Program-made: the position numbers and the translations under genes
Shown here: positions 1 to 7,310 of the stretch, piece by piece
Position numbering within the stretch: the stretch's first letter is position 1
Layout: each line of letters opens with the position of its first letter
Notes under the pieces: generated by a model
Seen by the model: the letters and a program-made list of their open reading frames with translations, nothing else
The model's database searches: none
Told to the model about the DNA's origin: nothing
Origin: Candidatus Collierbacteria bacterium
GTDB taxonomy: Bacteria; Patescibacteriota; Microgenomatia; UBA1400; MFAQ01
DNA length: 9,412 nt
Direction: 5' to 3'
Assembly (NCBI GenBank): GCA_023245265.1
Contig: JAHFKQ010000029.1
Location: 1-9,412, forward strand

Positions 1-1809
1 CATTTCTCCAAGACCTTTGTAGCGCTGGATACCGGCGCGGTTTTTTTGGACCGGAGTTAAAGTGGACATATATGCCTCTTTTTCCAGATCGGAGTAAACA
101 TATTTTTTGGTGGAGTCGTGAGAGATGAGGTAAAGAGGAGGCATGGCGAGATAGATAAAGCCACCTTCGACTAAAGGCTTGGTGTGCCGATAGAAGAAAG
201 TTAAGAGTAAGGTCGCAATGTGAGCACCGTCGACATCGGCATCGGTCATGATGATAATGCGGTGGTAACGCACTTTTTTGGCGTCTAAGGTCTCCCCTAT
301 TCCCATACCCATGGCAATAATGAGGTCTTTCAGTTCTTCAAACTCAACAATTTTATCGAGACGAGCTCTTTCGGTATTCAAAATCTTGCCGCCCAAAGGT
401 AAGATGGCTTGATGTTTGCGGTCTCTCCCCTGCTTGGCAGAACCGCCGGCGGAGTCTCCCTCAACAATAAATAATTCCGACATGGCCGGATCTTTTTCTT
501 GACAGTCGGCCAACTTGCCGGGAAGCGTCATGCCCTCCAAGGCTCCCTTGCGGACCACGGCTTCGCGAGCGGCCCGAGCGGCCATGCGGGCTTTGGCGGC
601 CAAGAAAACTTTGGCGATGATAGTTTGGGCTGTTTGAGGATGTTCTTCCAAATATTCCTCAAGACCTTTTTTGACTACTTGGTAAACAGCAGATTGGACT
701 TCGGCGTTATTAACTTTAGTTTTGGTCTGAGACTCGAACTGAATCTCGGAAGAACTCATTTTGATCCAGACCACTCCGGTCAAGCCTTCTTTCAGATCAT
801 CCGGGGTGATATCCAGGTCTTTACCTTTGCCTTTTTTGTCTTTGTCTTTATCGGTTTCGCCGGCGGTCAAATAGTTTTTGAGAACTTTGGAAAGGGCGGC
901 TTTGAAACCGGTGAGATGAGTACCGCCGTCGTAAGTATTGATGGTGTTGGCGAAGGACTCAATATTGTCGTTATAAGTATCGGTGTACTGCATGACGACC
1001 TCGACGGCGATCGGAACATTGGCTTCGGTACTACTGCCGGCAACAAAAATAGGTTCATGTAAACCTTTTTTGTGACGATTCATGTGGGAAAGGAGCGATT
1101 TGATGCCCGATTCGAAATAAAAGTTGGTTTCCTTGTCGTTTCGCTCGTCTAGGAGGTGGATGTAGACTCCGGCCACCAGGTAAGCTCTTTCTTGGAGCTT
1201 AGCTTTGATATTGACATAGTTAAAATCGGTAGTGATTTTAAAGATACTGGCGTCCGGCCAAAACTGTGTAAAGGTACCTGATTTGGCAGTTAGCAAATGA
1301 TGATGAAAAGCCGGAATGATTTCTTCGGCTTTGGCCACAGGAATTTCTTTGACCGGAAAATCGGGAGTTCCTATCTTGTAAGATTGGGTGAAAAATTTGG
1401 GCGCATGATTAACCACCACGACCATCTTGGTGGAAAGGGCGTTAACGGCTGAAGCACCGACACCATGTAAACCTCCGGAGGCTTTATAGGCGTTTTCCGA
1501 AAACTTACCGCCGGCATGAAGCTTAGTCATGGCCACTTCCAAAGCCGAGACGCCGGAAGGGTGCATATCGGTAGGGACTCCCCGACCATCGTCCGAGACC
1601 GAGACGGAACCATCTTTATGGAGACAGACAAAAATATTCTTGGCAAAGTTGCCGATGGCTTCATCCAAGGAGTTGTCAACGATCTCGATGAGAAGATGGT
1701 GCAACCCTTTTTCATCGGTGCTTCCGATGTACATACCAGGGCGTTTGCGGACCGGTTCGAGTCCTTCGAGGACGGTAATATCTTTCGCAGTATATGATTG
1801 ATCGGGCAT
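1..1809 (-). CDS. gyrB: DNA gyrase subunit B (type IIA topoisomerase ATPase subunit), 3' end cut off by window edge
   Basis: ATPase and TOPRIM subunit of gyrase, which with GyrA introduces negative supercoils by ATP-driven strand passage. 603 residues are readable without a break. The GHKL ATPase fold shows E42, the VDNSLDEA helix (N46, E50), the DDGRG loop (D73, R76, G77) and the GGLHGVGAS lid at about 112-120; these match E. coli GyrB numbering. The QTK loop of the transducer domain is at 361-363. The TOPRIM domain has EGDSAGG at 450-456, PLGGKILN at 471-478 and the metal-binding TDADVDG (D523, D525, D527). The visible end is the conserved RYKGLGEM, so probably only a few dozen residues are missing. 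There is no large GyrB-specific insertion in the part seen. A lysine/aspartate-rich loop lies at 320-331. The start at 1809 fits the usual N-terminus, and no Shine-Dalgarno precedes it. ParE is the alternative name; subunit assignment would need the partner gene. It is transcribed away from the pilus genes. Confidence 0.96.
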   Translation of the reverse strand, partial: MPDQSYTAKDITVLEGLEPVRKRPGMYIGSTDEKGLHHLLIEIVDNSLDEAIGNFAKNIFVCLHKDGSVSVSDDGRGVPTDMHPSGVSALEVAMTKLHAGGKFSENAYKASGGLHGVGASAVNALSTKMVVVVNHAPKFFTQSYKIGTPDFPVKEIPVAKAEEIIPAFHHHLLTAKSGTFTQFWPDASIFKITTDFNYVNIKAKLQERAYLVAGVYIHLLDERNDKETNFYFESGIKSLLSHMNRHKKGLHEPIFVAGSSTEANVPIAVEVVMQYTDTYNDNIESFANTINTYDGGTHLTGFKAALSKVLKNYLTAGETDKDKDKKGKGKDLDITPDDLKEGLTGVVWIKMSSSEIQFESQTKTKVNNAEVQSAVYQVVKKGLEEYLEEHPQTAQTIIAKVFLAAKARMAARAAREAVVRKGALEGMTLPGKLADCQEKDPAMSELFIVEGDSAGGSAKQGRDRKHQAILPLGGKILNTERARLDKIVEFEELKDLIIAMGMGIGETLDAKKVRYHRIIIMTDADVDGAHIATLLLTFFYRHTKPLVEGGFIYLAMPPLYLISHDSTKKYVYSDLEKEAYMSTLTPVQKNRAGIQRYKGLGEM

Positions 1810-1883
1810 TATTTTATTTAGGTAATGATTTAAAGAGGCGCGGGTTCATTTTAATAGTAAAAATCAGGGATTACAATATATAT
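1810..1883. promoter_or_regulatory. Divergent intergenic region between gyrB and the delta'-like gene
   Basis: This 74-bp AT-rich spacer must carry the start signals for both divergent genes. On the plus strand TACAAT at 1872-1877 is followed by six bases and then the ATG at 1884; no good -35 is seen at 16-18 bp upstream. On the minus strand no convincing hexamer can be fixed for gyrB: TTAAAT (1833-1828) is a weak candidate that would give a leader of about 11 nt. Neither start codon has a Shine-Dalgarno-like sequence in front of it. Confidence 0.5.
1872..1877 (+). promoter_or_regulatory. Candidate -10 element for the delta'-like gene, leaderless spacing
   Basis: TACAAT matches five of six consensus positions and ends six bases before the ATG at 1884. 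A transcript starting at the usual distance would begin at or next to the A of the start codon. This is inference from spacing; no -35 supports it. Confidence 0.45.
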
Positions 1884-2513
1884 ATGTTACCAAAAATAGC
1901 CGTGACTGTCGCCGAAGACCGAACGACGGTATTGAAACTGTTGGGTCTCTCGGAAAACTATATCATGAGCTACGAAGGAAATGGAGCGAAAGTCGCCGAC
2001 TTTAGACCGTGGCTCAGTACCAGTCTTAGTATTGTCTTTGCCCGACCGGAGTTAAGTCTGGTGATTTGGGAAGCCGACAAGTTGAGTATGGAGTGTCAAG
2101 CTGTTCTTCTCAAACCGATGGAGGAACTGATGGATAAAATTAATTTGGTGCTGGTGGTGCAAAACGAAAACCGGCTCTCCCCGACGATTCTCAGCCGTGG
2201 AGTAGTTCAGAATTTTAAAACCTTAGCCGAAACTACCGATCTTTATTGGTCGGAGGTGCGCAAGTGTTGGAGTAGCGGCCCTTCGGCTTGTATCGCCTAT
2301 GTCGATCAAATCGGTAAAGACCAAGGGATTCCCATGATCGAAGAAGTGATCAAAAAATTAAAGACCGGCTTGATAACCGAGGTCAATAAAAAAAGATTAG
2401 CCGTGCTTGACTTGGCTTTGGTGGCACTGTATGAATCTAAGGAAACAAACCAGAATCAGAAATTGTCTCTCGATAATTTTTTGATTGAGTCATGGAGGAT
2501 GATAAAGGGCTAA
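1884..2513 (+). CDS. Degenerate DNA polymerase III delta'-like (clamp-loader AAA+) protein
   Basis: The 209-residue protein resembles the middle of the DNA polymerase III delta' subunit (HolB), a clamp-loader component that helps load the sliding clamp onto DNA. The visible match is IWEADKLSMECQAVLLKPMEEL (in two halves, residues 61-67 and 68-82) followed by a beta strand and NRLSPTILSRG at 96-106. These correspond to the Walker B-like DEADRL helix, the LLKxLEE segment and the sensor-1/SRC arginine motif. It departs from the family: the first acidic residue of DEAD is W62, SRC is SRG, and there is no Walker A P-loop or zinc-binding cysteine cluster. Length is well under the usual 300 or more. 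The upstream in-frame ATG at 1794 was rejected because it would overlap the gyrB start and encode the promoter region. It lies 39 bp before pilB. It may be a true minimal delta' or an unrelated regulatory AAA+ remnant; the symbol is withheld. Confidence 0.68.
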   Translation: MLPKIAVTVAEDRTTVLKLLGLSENYIMSYEGNGAKVADFRPWLSTSLSIVFARPELSLVIWEADKLSMECQAVLLKPMEELMDKINLVLVVQNENRLSPTILSRGVVQNFKTLAETTDLYWSEVRKCWSSGPSACIAYVDQIGKDQGIPMIEEVIKKLKTGLITEVNKKRLAVLDLALVALYESKETNQNQKLSLDNFLIESWRMIKG

Positions 2514-2537
2514 AGACAGATGTTTGGAAGATAAATT

Positions 2538-2546
2538 TGCTATATT
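2538..2546 (+). promoter_or_regulatory. Extended -10 promoter element for pilB
   Basis: TGCTATATT is an extended -10 (TGn plus a TATAAT-like hexamer at 2541-2546). Six bases separate it from the pilB ATG at 2553, and there is no Shine-Dalgarno between. No recognisable -35 is present, which extended -10 promoters tolerate. It would begin the pilB-pilT-pilC unit as a leaderless mRNA. Confidence 0.55.
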
Positions 2547-2552
2547 TAAAGT

Positions 2553-4316
2553 ATGGATTATCAGGAAAAAGCTTTGCTGGATTTTTTGCTTTCCTCCGGC
2601 AGGCTGGATGCCGGTAAGGTCGATGCCCTCAAAATAGAGGCCATGACCAGTGGTAAGAGCCTCACCGAGCTACTGCTCAATAAACATATCATTACTGAGG
2701 AGGATTTGGCCCAAGCCCGGGCAAAAATTTTAAATATCCCCTATTTTGCGGAAAGTAAAATTACCGTGAGTCCGGATATGATGGCCTTGGTTTCTGTTGA
2801 CCTCGCCAAAACTTATCAAGTGGTGCCTCTGGAATTAAATAAGGCCGAGGGCATACTGAGCTTGGTGATGGTTAAGCCGGAAGATTTGGCCACGGTCGAC
2901 TTTTTTCAAAAAAGAACGGGCTACAAAATAAAATCCTACCTGACTTCAAAAGAGAACTTGGAGTCCCTGATAAGTAATATCTACAGTCAGAGCTTATCCG
3001 GAGAGATTTCCGGCATGTTAAAGAGAGGTAAAGAGTCCGGTGAAGATACCGGTGGAGTCAGATTGGTAACTTCGGAAACAATTTCTCAAATAATTAAAGA
3101 ACCCAAGATTGTAGAGATTGTCCGCAAAGTTTTGGAACATGCCATTCGCCTGAGAGCTTCCGATATTCATATTGAGCCGGAGGAGAATATTACGCGCGTC
3201 AGATACCGAATCGATGGTATTTTGGAAGAAAAACTAACACTGGACAAAGATTATCATGCCGCTTTGGTTTCCCGTATCAAAATATTGGGTGGAATGAAGA
3301 TCGACGAAAAACGCATTCCGCAAGACGGCCGTTTTAATTTCACTTCCGAATTCGGAGAGGTTGATCTGCGTATTTCTTCCCTACCGACCGTAAACGGTGA
3401 GAAGATCGTGATGCGTCTTCTCAAAAAATCGGGCCGGGTGCCAACCCTGTCCGAGCTTGGCATCAGAGCCAAAGCTTTAGCGACTTTGGAAGAAGCGATT
3501 CGAATCCCCCATGGCATTATTCTCTCGACCGGTCCGACCGGTTCCGGAAAAACGACTACTTTGTACTCTTTACTGACGATGATCAACTCACCTAAAGTGA
3601 ATATTGTGACTCTTGAAGATCCGGTGGAGTATCAGATGACCGGGGTGAATCAGGTCCAAGTGAATCCTCAAGCCGGTTTAACTTTCGCTTCCGGACTAAG
3701 ATCTTTCTTGCGCCAGGACCCAAATATCATTATGGTAGGAGAAATCCGTGACGAGGAAACCACCCAGCTCGCGATTCAAGCTTCACTCACCGGACACTTG
3801 GTGTTCTCTACTATTCATACCAACTCGGCGGCCGGAGCTCTGCCCCGTCTGTTGGATATGGGAGCAGAGCCTTTTCTTCTTGCCTCTTCTATGACGGCCG
3901 TGATTGGCCAACGGGTTTTGCGGACCATTTGTGAAAATTGTAAACAGCCTTATGTGCCGGATGCCAAAGTGATCGAGGATATTCAAACGGTTCTGGGTAA
4001 ATTGTTGGACGGTTGGGTGAAGTCTAACCCGCAAAAATCCGAAGTGGCCAAAAAGAATAATGTGCCGTTTATGTTATACAAAGGTGCCGGCTGTGAAAAG
4101 TGCGGTGATAGCGGCTTTTTGGGACGAATAGGTATCTTTGAGGTTCTCCGGGTGACCGAGAAAACGGCCAAATTTATTATGGAGCGGGCCGATGCCGCGA
4201 CCATTGAAAAGGCTTCGATTGAAGACGGCATGATCATTATGAAACAAGACGGGTACTTGAAAGTTCTGGATGGGGTCTCGACCTTGGAAGAAGTTATTAG
4301 AGTGGCTCAAGTCTAA
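2553..4316 (+). CDS. pilB: Type IV pilus assembly (extension) ATPase PilB
   Basis: Cytoplasmic hexameric GspE/PilB-family ATPase that powers pilin insertion and pilus extension through PilC. The N-terminal MshEN-like domain occupies about residues 10-145, with the LLNKHIITEEDLAQA and NIPYF elements near 41-64. The second N-terminal subdomain carries the Asp box DIHIEPE at 204-210. The RecA-like core has Walker A GPTGSGKT at 327-334, LEDPVEY at 354-360, Walker B IIMVGEIRDEET at 392-403 with E397, and the His box TGHLVFSTIHTN at 413-424. Two cysteine pairs, C460/C463 and C514/C517, form the tetracysteine zinc site typical of extension ATPases and absent from PilT. At 587 aa it is full length and every catalytic motif is present. 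Its stop codon overlaps the pilT start (TAATG), indicating co-translation. GspE of a type II secretion system is the formal alternative, but adjacent pilT makes a pilus far more likely. Confidence 0.96.
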   Translation: MDYQEKALLDFLLSSGRLDAGKVDALKIEAMTSGKSLTELLLNKHIITEEDLAQARAKILNIPYFAESKITVSPDMMALVSVDLAKTYQVVPLELNKAEGILSLVMVKPEDLATVDFFQKRTGYKIKSYLTSKENLESLISNIYSQSLSGEISGMLKRGKESGEDTGGVRLVTSETISQIIKEPKIVEIVRKVLEHAIRLRASDIHIEPEENITRVRYRIDGILEEKLTLDKDYHAALVSRIKILGGMKIDEKRIPQDGRFNFTSEFGEVDLRISSLPTVNGEKIVMRLLKKSGRVPTLSELGIRAKALATLEEAIRIPHGIILSTGPTGSGKTTTLYSLLTMINSPKVNIVTLEDPVEYQMTGVNQVQVNPQAGLTFASGLRSFLRQDPNIIMVGEIRDEETTQLAIQASLTGHLVFSTIHTNSAAGALPRLLDMGAEPFLLASSMTAVIGQRVLRTICENCKQPYVPDAKVIEDIQTVLGKLLDGWVKSNPQKSEVAKKNNVPFMLYKGAGCEKCGDSGFLGRIGIFEVLRVTEKTAKFIMERADAATIEKASIEDGMIIMKQDGYLKVLDGVSTLEEVIRVAQV

Positions 4317-5389
4317 TGGAGACGATCGAAGTTAGAGTTCAAAATATTCTAGCCGCGGCGGCGGCGACCGGAGCCTCGGACATTCATCTAGTGGCTGGAA
4401 GTTTCCCGATCTTTCGTACAGTGGGGAAACTTGGTACTTACCAAGCCGTAGGACAAACAGATTCCGAGACGGTCCTGGCGATGATAAGTAGTTTGATGAC
4501 CCCAAACCAAAAAGAGTTATTTCTGAATAATTTGGAACTTGATTTTTCGGTCAGCATTCCGGGTAAGTATCGGTTTAGAGCCAATGCTTATTTTCAGCGG
4601 CGTACCCCTGGACTGTCCCTCCGTTTCATTCCGGATAAAGTACCGACGATTGATGAGCTGGCTTTGCCCGAAATCTGTCATTCTTTTACTAAGTTAAAGC
4701 AGGGCTTCATCTTGGTTACCGGTCCCACCGGTGCTGGTAAATCAACGACTCTGGCCTCCATCATTGATGAAATAAACTCCACTCGACAAGAGCATATTGT
4801 GACGATTGAGGATCCCATTGAGTTTGTGCATGAGAATAAAAAATCAATTGTCAGTCAAAGGGAGTTGGGTGGAGATACCAAGAGCTGGAGTAATGCTTTG
4901 AAGTCGGTTCTTCGACAAGATCCAAACATTGTCTATATCGGCGAAATGCGCGACGCCGAAACCATGCAAGCTGCTATGACGGTAGCCGAGACCGGACACT
5001 TGGTCTTTGCCACCCTGCACACCAACTCCGCTTCGCAATCAATTGAAAGAATTGTGGATAGTTTTCCGGAAGAGCAACAATCCCAAGTAGTCCTGCAATT
5101 GTCGATGGTCTTGGAAGCCGTGCTGTCCCAGAGACTAATTCCCTCCATTGCTGGGAAGCGGGTGGTAGCGACCGAAATCATGGTGGTCACTCCAGCCGTG
5201 CGAAACAATATTCGTGAAGGTAAAACTTTTCAGATTGATAATGTCATTCAGACTAGCGGTAATTTGGGTATGAGACTGATTGAGAATAGTTTGGCCGAGC
5301 TCGTGAATAAAAATATTGTGGACCGGACCACGGCACTAGAGTATGCCATCAGACCTTCACTTTTAGATAAGCTCCTAGGAGGTAGATAA
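4316..5389 (+). CDS. pilT: Type IV pilus twitching/retraction ATPase PilT
   Basis: Hexameric cytoplasmic ATPase that drives pilus disassembly and retraction. It has an N-terminal PAS-like domain (about 1-100, with ASDIHL at 20-25) and a RecA core. Motifs are Walker A GPTGAGKS at 136-143, EDPIEF at 165-170, Walker B NIVYIGEMRD at 204-213 with E210 as the likely catalytic glutamate, and the His box TGHLVFATLHTN at 226-237. The C-terminal AVRNNIRE at 294-301 corresponds to the PilT retraction signature AIRNLIRE, with two substitutions. No zinc cysteine pairs are present, and 357 aa is normal for PilT, which separates it from PilB. The start codon overlaps the pilB stop by one base and no Shine-Dalgarno is visible, so translation is probably coupled. 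The end of the gene contains the Shine-Dalgarno of pilC. Confidence 0.96.
   Translation: METIEVRVQNILAAAAATGASDIHLVAGSFPIFRTVGKLGTYQAVGQTDSETVLAMISSLMTPNQKELFLNNLELDFSVSIPGKYRFRANAYFQRRTPGLSLRFIPDKVPTIDELALPEICHSFTKLKQGFILVTGPTGAGKSTTLASIIDEINSTRQEHIVTIEDPIEFVHENKKSIVSQRELGGDTKSWSNALKSVLRQDPNIVYIGEMRDAETMQAAMTVAETGHLVFATLHTNSASQSIERIVDSFPEEQQSQVVLQLSMVLEAVLSQRLIPSIAGKRVVATEIMVVTPAVRNNIREGKTFQIDNVIQTSGNLGMRLIENSLAELVNKNIVDRTTALEYAIRPSLLDKLLGGR
5377..5383 (+). promoter_or_regulatory. Perfect Shine-Dalgarno (AGGAGGT) of pilC
   Basis: AGGAGGT lies inside the last codons of pilT, seven bases before the pilC ATG at 5391. It is the only textbook ribosome binding site in the window and shows that the organism uses anti-Shine-Dalgarno pairing at least inside operons. 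Confidence 0.85.
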
Positions 5390-5390
5390 G

Positions 5391-6593
5391 ATGAAAACTT
5401 TTAATTACAAAGTCATCGATCGTGAGGGTAATACTTCCAGTGGGGTTCTTGACGCGGCAGATGATAAACAAGCGGCGATCGTTCTCCGGAGTAAGGGGTT
5501 GTTGATTACGGCTCTTTATGAAGCGGACCAGTTGAACATTGATGCTTTGATGGCGCGCTTTACCAAACCAAAAGCGGATGAAATTACCAATTTTACCCGG
5601 CAAATGGCGACGATGATTGGGTCGGGGTTACCTTTGGTCGAAGCACTCAGAATTTTAAAAAATCAAGCCGGTCCCAGTCTCAAGCCGGTGATCGAAAAGA
5701 TTTTAGTGGAGGTAGAGGGAGGGACAACTTTGGCGGATGCCATTCAAGGTTCGGGAGGTGGTTTTTCGACGGTTTATGTGGCGATGGTGCGGGCCGGAGA
5801 GTCTGCTGGTGTTTTGGATCAAGTGATGGCCAAGCTGGCCGATGCACTGGACAAGCAGAGAGAGTTTCGCAGTAAGACCAAAGGGGCCATGGTTTACCCG
5901 GCCATTATCTCGATCGCCATGGTGGTCATCGCCGGGATTATGATGGTCTTTGTGGTTCCCCGGTTAACCGCAATGTACAAGGACTTTGGAGCTGAACTAC
6001 CGGCGCCAACCAAAATCCTGATGGCGGTGAGTGATTTTGCAGTGAACTTTTGGTATGTGGTTTTTATCGTCGTCGTCATATTATTGGCCCTGTATTCCAA
6101 CTGGGCCAAGACGGAAGTGGGAGGTCTGATCGTGGAGCAGATGACCTTTAAGATTCCGATCTGGGGCAAGTTAAAAAAGGATATCATTCTGACGGAGTTT
6201 GCCAGAACGATCAGTGTGTTGCTTGGGGCCGGTATTCCGATTTTGGATGCCTTAAACATCGTCGCCAATACTTTGGGAAGCCGGGTCTACTCGGCTGGTA
6301 TCAAACAGGCGGCGGTCTTCGTGGAAAAAGGGGTGAGCTTGGCCGAAGCCATTACCAGACTCGAGATGTTTCCCCCAATTCTGGCCCAGATGATTTCGGT
6401 CGGTGAAGAAACGGGTAAGCTGGATACGGTTCTGAATAAGCTGGCTGTTTTCTATGAATCGGAAAGTGAAATCAAGGTCAAAGCCCTGACCACTGCGATT
6501 GAGCCTCTGATCATGGTAATCATGGGTATTGGGGTAGGGTTTCTAGTGATTGCGGTCATCATGCCTATCTATAACTTGACAAGTCAATTTTAA
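5391..6593 (+). CDS. pilC: Type IV pilus inner-membrane platform protein PilC
   Basis: Polytopic inner-membrane platform (GspF/PilC family) that couples the PilB and PilT motors to the pilin pool. The 400-aa protein has the family architecture: a short N-terminal segment, then two repeated T2SSF helical domains at about 66-190 and 268-392. These share the TRQMATMIGSGLPLVEAL and ARTISVLLGAGIPILDAL pattern (residues 69-86 and 271-288) and the VRAGESAGVLD and VGEETGKLD loops (133-143 and 337-345). Hydrophobic membrane segments fall at about 170-190, 219-236 and 372-394. Length is standard and no break is seen. It starts one base after the pilT stop and has a strong Shine-Dalgarno. The last codons include a TTGACA that could serve the next pilin gene. 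Confidence 0.95.
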   Translation: MKTFNYKVIDREGNTSSGVLDAADDKQAAIVLRSKGLLITALYEADQLNIDALMARFTKPKADEITNFTRQMATMIGSGLPLVEALRILKNQAGPSLKPVIEKILVEVEGGTTLADAIQGSGGGFSTVYVAMVRAGESAGVLDQVMAKLADALDKQREFRSKTKGAMVYPAIISIAMVVIAGIMMVFVVPRLTAMYKDFGAELPAPTKILMAVSDFAVNFWYVVFIVVVILLALYSNWAKTEVGGLIVEQMTFKIPIWGKLKKDIILTEFARTISVLLGAGIPILDALNIVANTLGSRVYSAGIKQAAVFVEKGVSLAEAITRLEMFPPILAQMISVGEETGKLDTVLNKLAVFYESESEIKVKALTTAIEPLIMVIMGIGVGFLVIAVIMPIYNLTSQF

Positions 6594-6604
6594 TAATTCA
6601 TAGT
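6576..6604 (+). promoter_or_regulatory. Possible weak internal promoter before the first pilin gene
   Basis: A consensus TTGACA (6576-6581) sits in the last codons of pilC, and CATAGT (6599-6604, four of six matches) follows after 17 bp. A transcript would start near 6611-6612. This would allow pilin to be made in excess over the machinery genes, but the -10 is poor and read-through from pilC is equally possible. Confidence 0.3.
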
Positions 6605-6633
6605 GATTAGTAATGGTTAATAGTTTAAGAACA

Positions 6634-7242
6634 ATGAAAAACAAAGGCTTTACGCTGATGGAGTTACTAATTGTGATTGGTGTCCTGGGAATCCTGGCGG
6701 CCGGTCTACTGGCAGCCATCGATCCCTTCGAACAGCTGAAGAAAGCGCGAGACACTAATAACCGCAGTGCGGCGGTAGAGTTCTTGGGTGCTTCCCAAAG
6801 ATATTACACGACTCATGGCTATTTGCCTTGGTTCAAGCCGGGAGCAGTGGCAGGAAGCTATGACCTAGTTAATTGTGCTGCTGATCCGTGGGATGTCCTA
6901 AGGCCAGCCACGGCCACAGTCACTTATCCCCGAGCTGCGGTGGTTTTGGCGACGAATATTGTAAATACGGATCCGACTGGACTATGTATTGCCAGTACTT
7001 TGCTAACTGATGGAGAGATCAAATCTACCTTTTTCGGAGGTTTGAAAACACCGCTTTATGTCATGAGTGGCAGTAACACTAATGTTGGCGTTTGTTTTGC
7101 GCCCGAGGGCAAGTCAAATCGCTCCGACGCTCAGACAAAGTATTATTGGGATAATACCAACAAACAAGTCTTGAGTACTCCACCAGCAGGATCCACTTGT
7201 CCAGATGTGGCCAGTGATTACTGTCTGCAGTGTTTTGAATAA
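6634..7242 (+). CDS. Type IV prepilin, six-cysteine, probable major pilin
   Basis: Secreted pilin subunit anchored in the membrane before assembly. The class III-type signal is a five-residue leader MKNKG, cleaved before F6. It is followed by FTLMELLIVIGVLGILAAG, in which E10 is the +5 glutamate of the mature protein. The hydrophobic helix continues into LLAAIDPFEQLKKARDTNN (25-43), a pattern often seen in pilins of candidate phyla bacteria. The globular part has six cysteines (C81, C118, C154, C189, C197, C200), three of them in the last 14 residues. At 202 aa it is the longest of the complete pilins here, and it sits directly behind pilC, so it is the best candidate for the major pilin; that is inference. 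An in-frame ATG at 6613 would lengthen the leader to 12 residues and cannot be excluded. A strong terminator follows. Confidence 0.88.
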   Translation: MKNKGFTLMELLIVIGVLGILAAGLLAAIDPFEQLKKARDTNNRSAAVEFLGASQRYYTTHGYLPWFKPGAVAGSYDLVNCAADPWDVLRPATATVTYPRAAVVLATNIVNTDPTGLCIASTLLTDGEIKSTFFGGLKTPLYVMSGSNTNVGVCFAPEGKSNRSDAQTKYYWDNTNKQVLSTPPAGSTCPDVASDYCLQCFE

Positions 7243-7263
7243 AGAAATTAGTAAGAATAAAAC

Positions 7264-7287
7264 CCCCGCGCCCGCGGGGTTTTTTTT
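7264..7287 (+). terminator. Intrinsic (Rho-independent) terminator after the first pilin
   Basis: CCCCGC (7264-7269) pairs with GCGGGG (7274-7279) around a GCCC tetraloop, followed at once by eight T residues (7280-7287). It starts 21 bp after the pilin stop codon and separates the pilB-to-pilin unit from pilD. Confidence 0.9.
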
Positions 7288-7296
7288 GGCTTCAAG

Positions 7297-7305
7297 TGCT
7301 AGAAT
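7297..7305 (+). promoter_or_regulatory. Extended -10 promoter element for pilD
   Basis: TGCTAGAAT is an extended -10 nearly identical to the pilB one. It lies just after the terminator and ends five bases before the pilD ATG. No Shine-Dalgarno precedes the ATG and no -35 is evident, since the expected position falls inside the terminator. Confidence 0.55.
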
Positions 7306-7310
7306 AACCT

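Noticed and set aside
499..1062. Long plus-strand open frame within the gyrB region
   Set aside because: It lies antisense to well-conserved gyrB codons, and its translation shows no recognisable domain; it is a shadow of codon use.
1516..1801. Two overlapping plus-strand open frames near the gyrB 5' end
   Set aside because: Both are antisense to the conserved ATPase motifs of gyrB and have no ribosome binding site or family resemblance.
1794..1883. N-terminal extension of the delta'-like protein from the in-frame ATG at 1794
   Set aside because: It would overlap the divergent gyrB start, would translate the AT-rich promoter region, and lacks family-like sequence; the ATG at 1884 follows a good -10 element.
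3254..4310. Several minus-strand open frames inside pilB
   Set aside because: They are antisense to conserved PilB motifs and show no family resemblance.
2553..6593. Type II secretion system (GspE/GspF) instead of a type IV pilus
   Set aside because: A PilT-type retraction ATPase with the AIRNLIRE-like motif lies between pilB and pilC, and no secretin or other gsp genes are seen.
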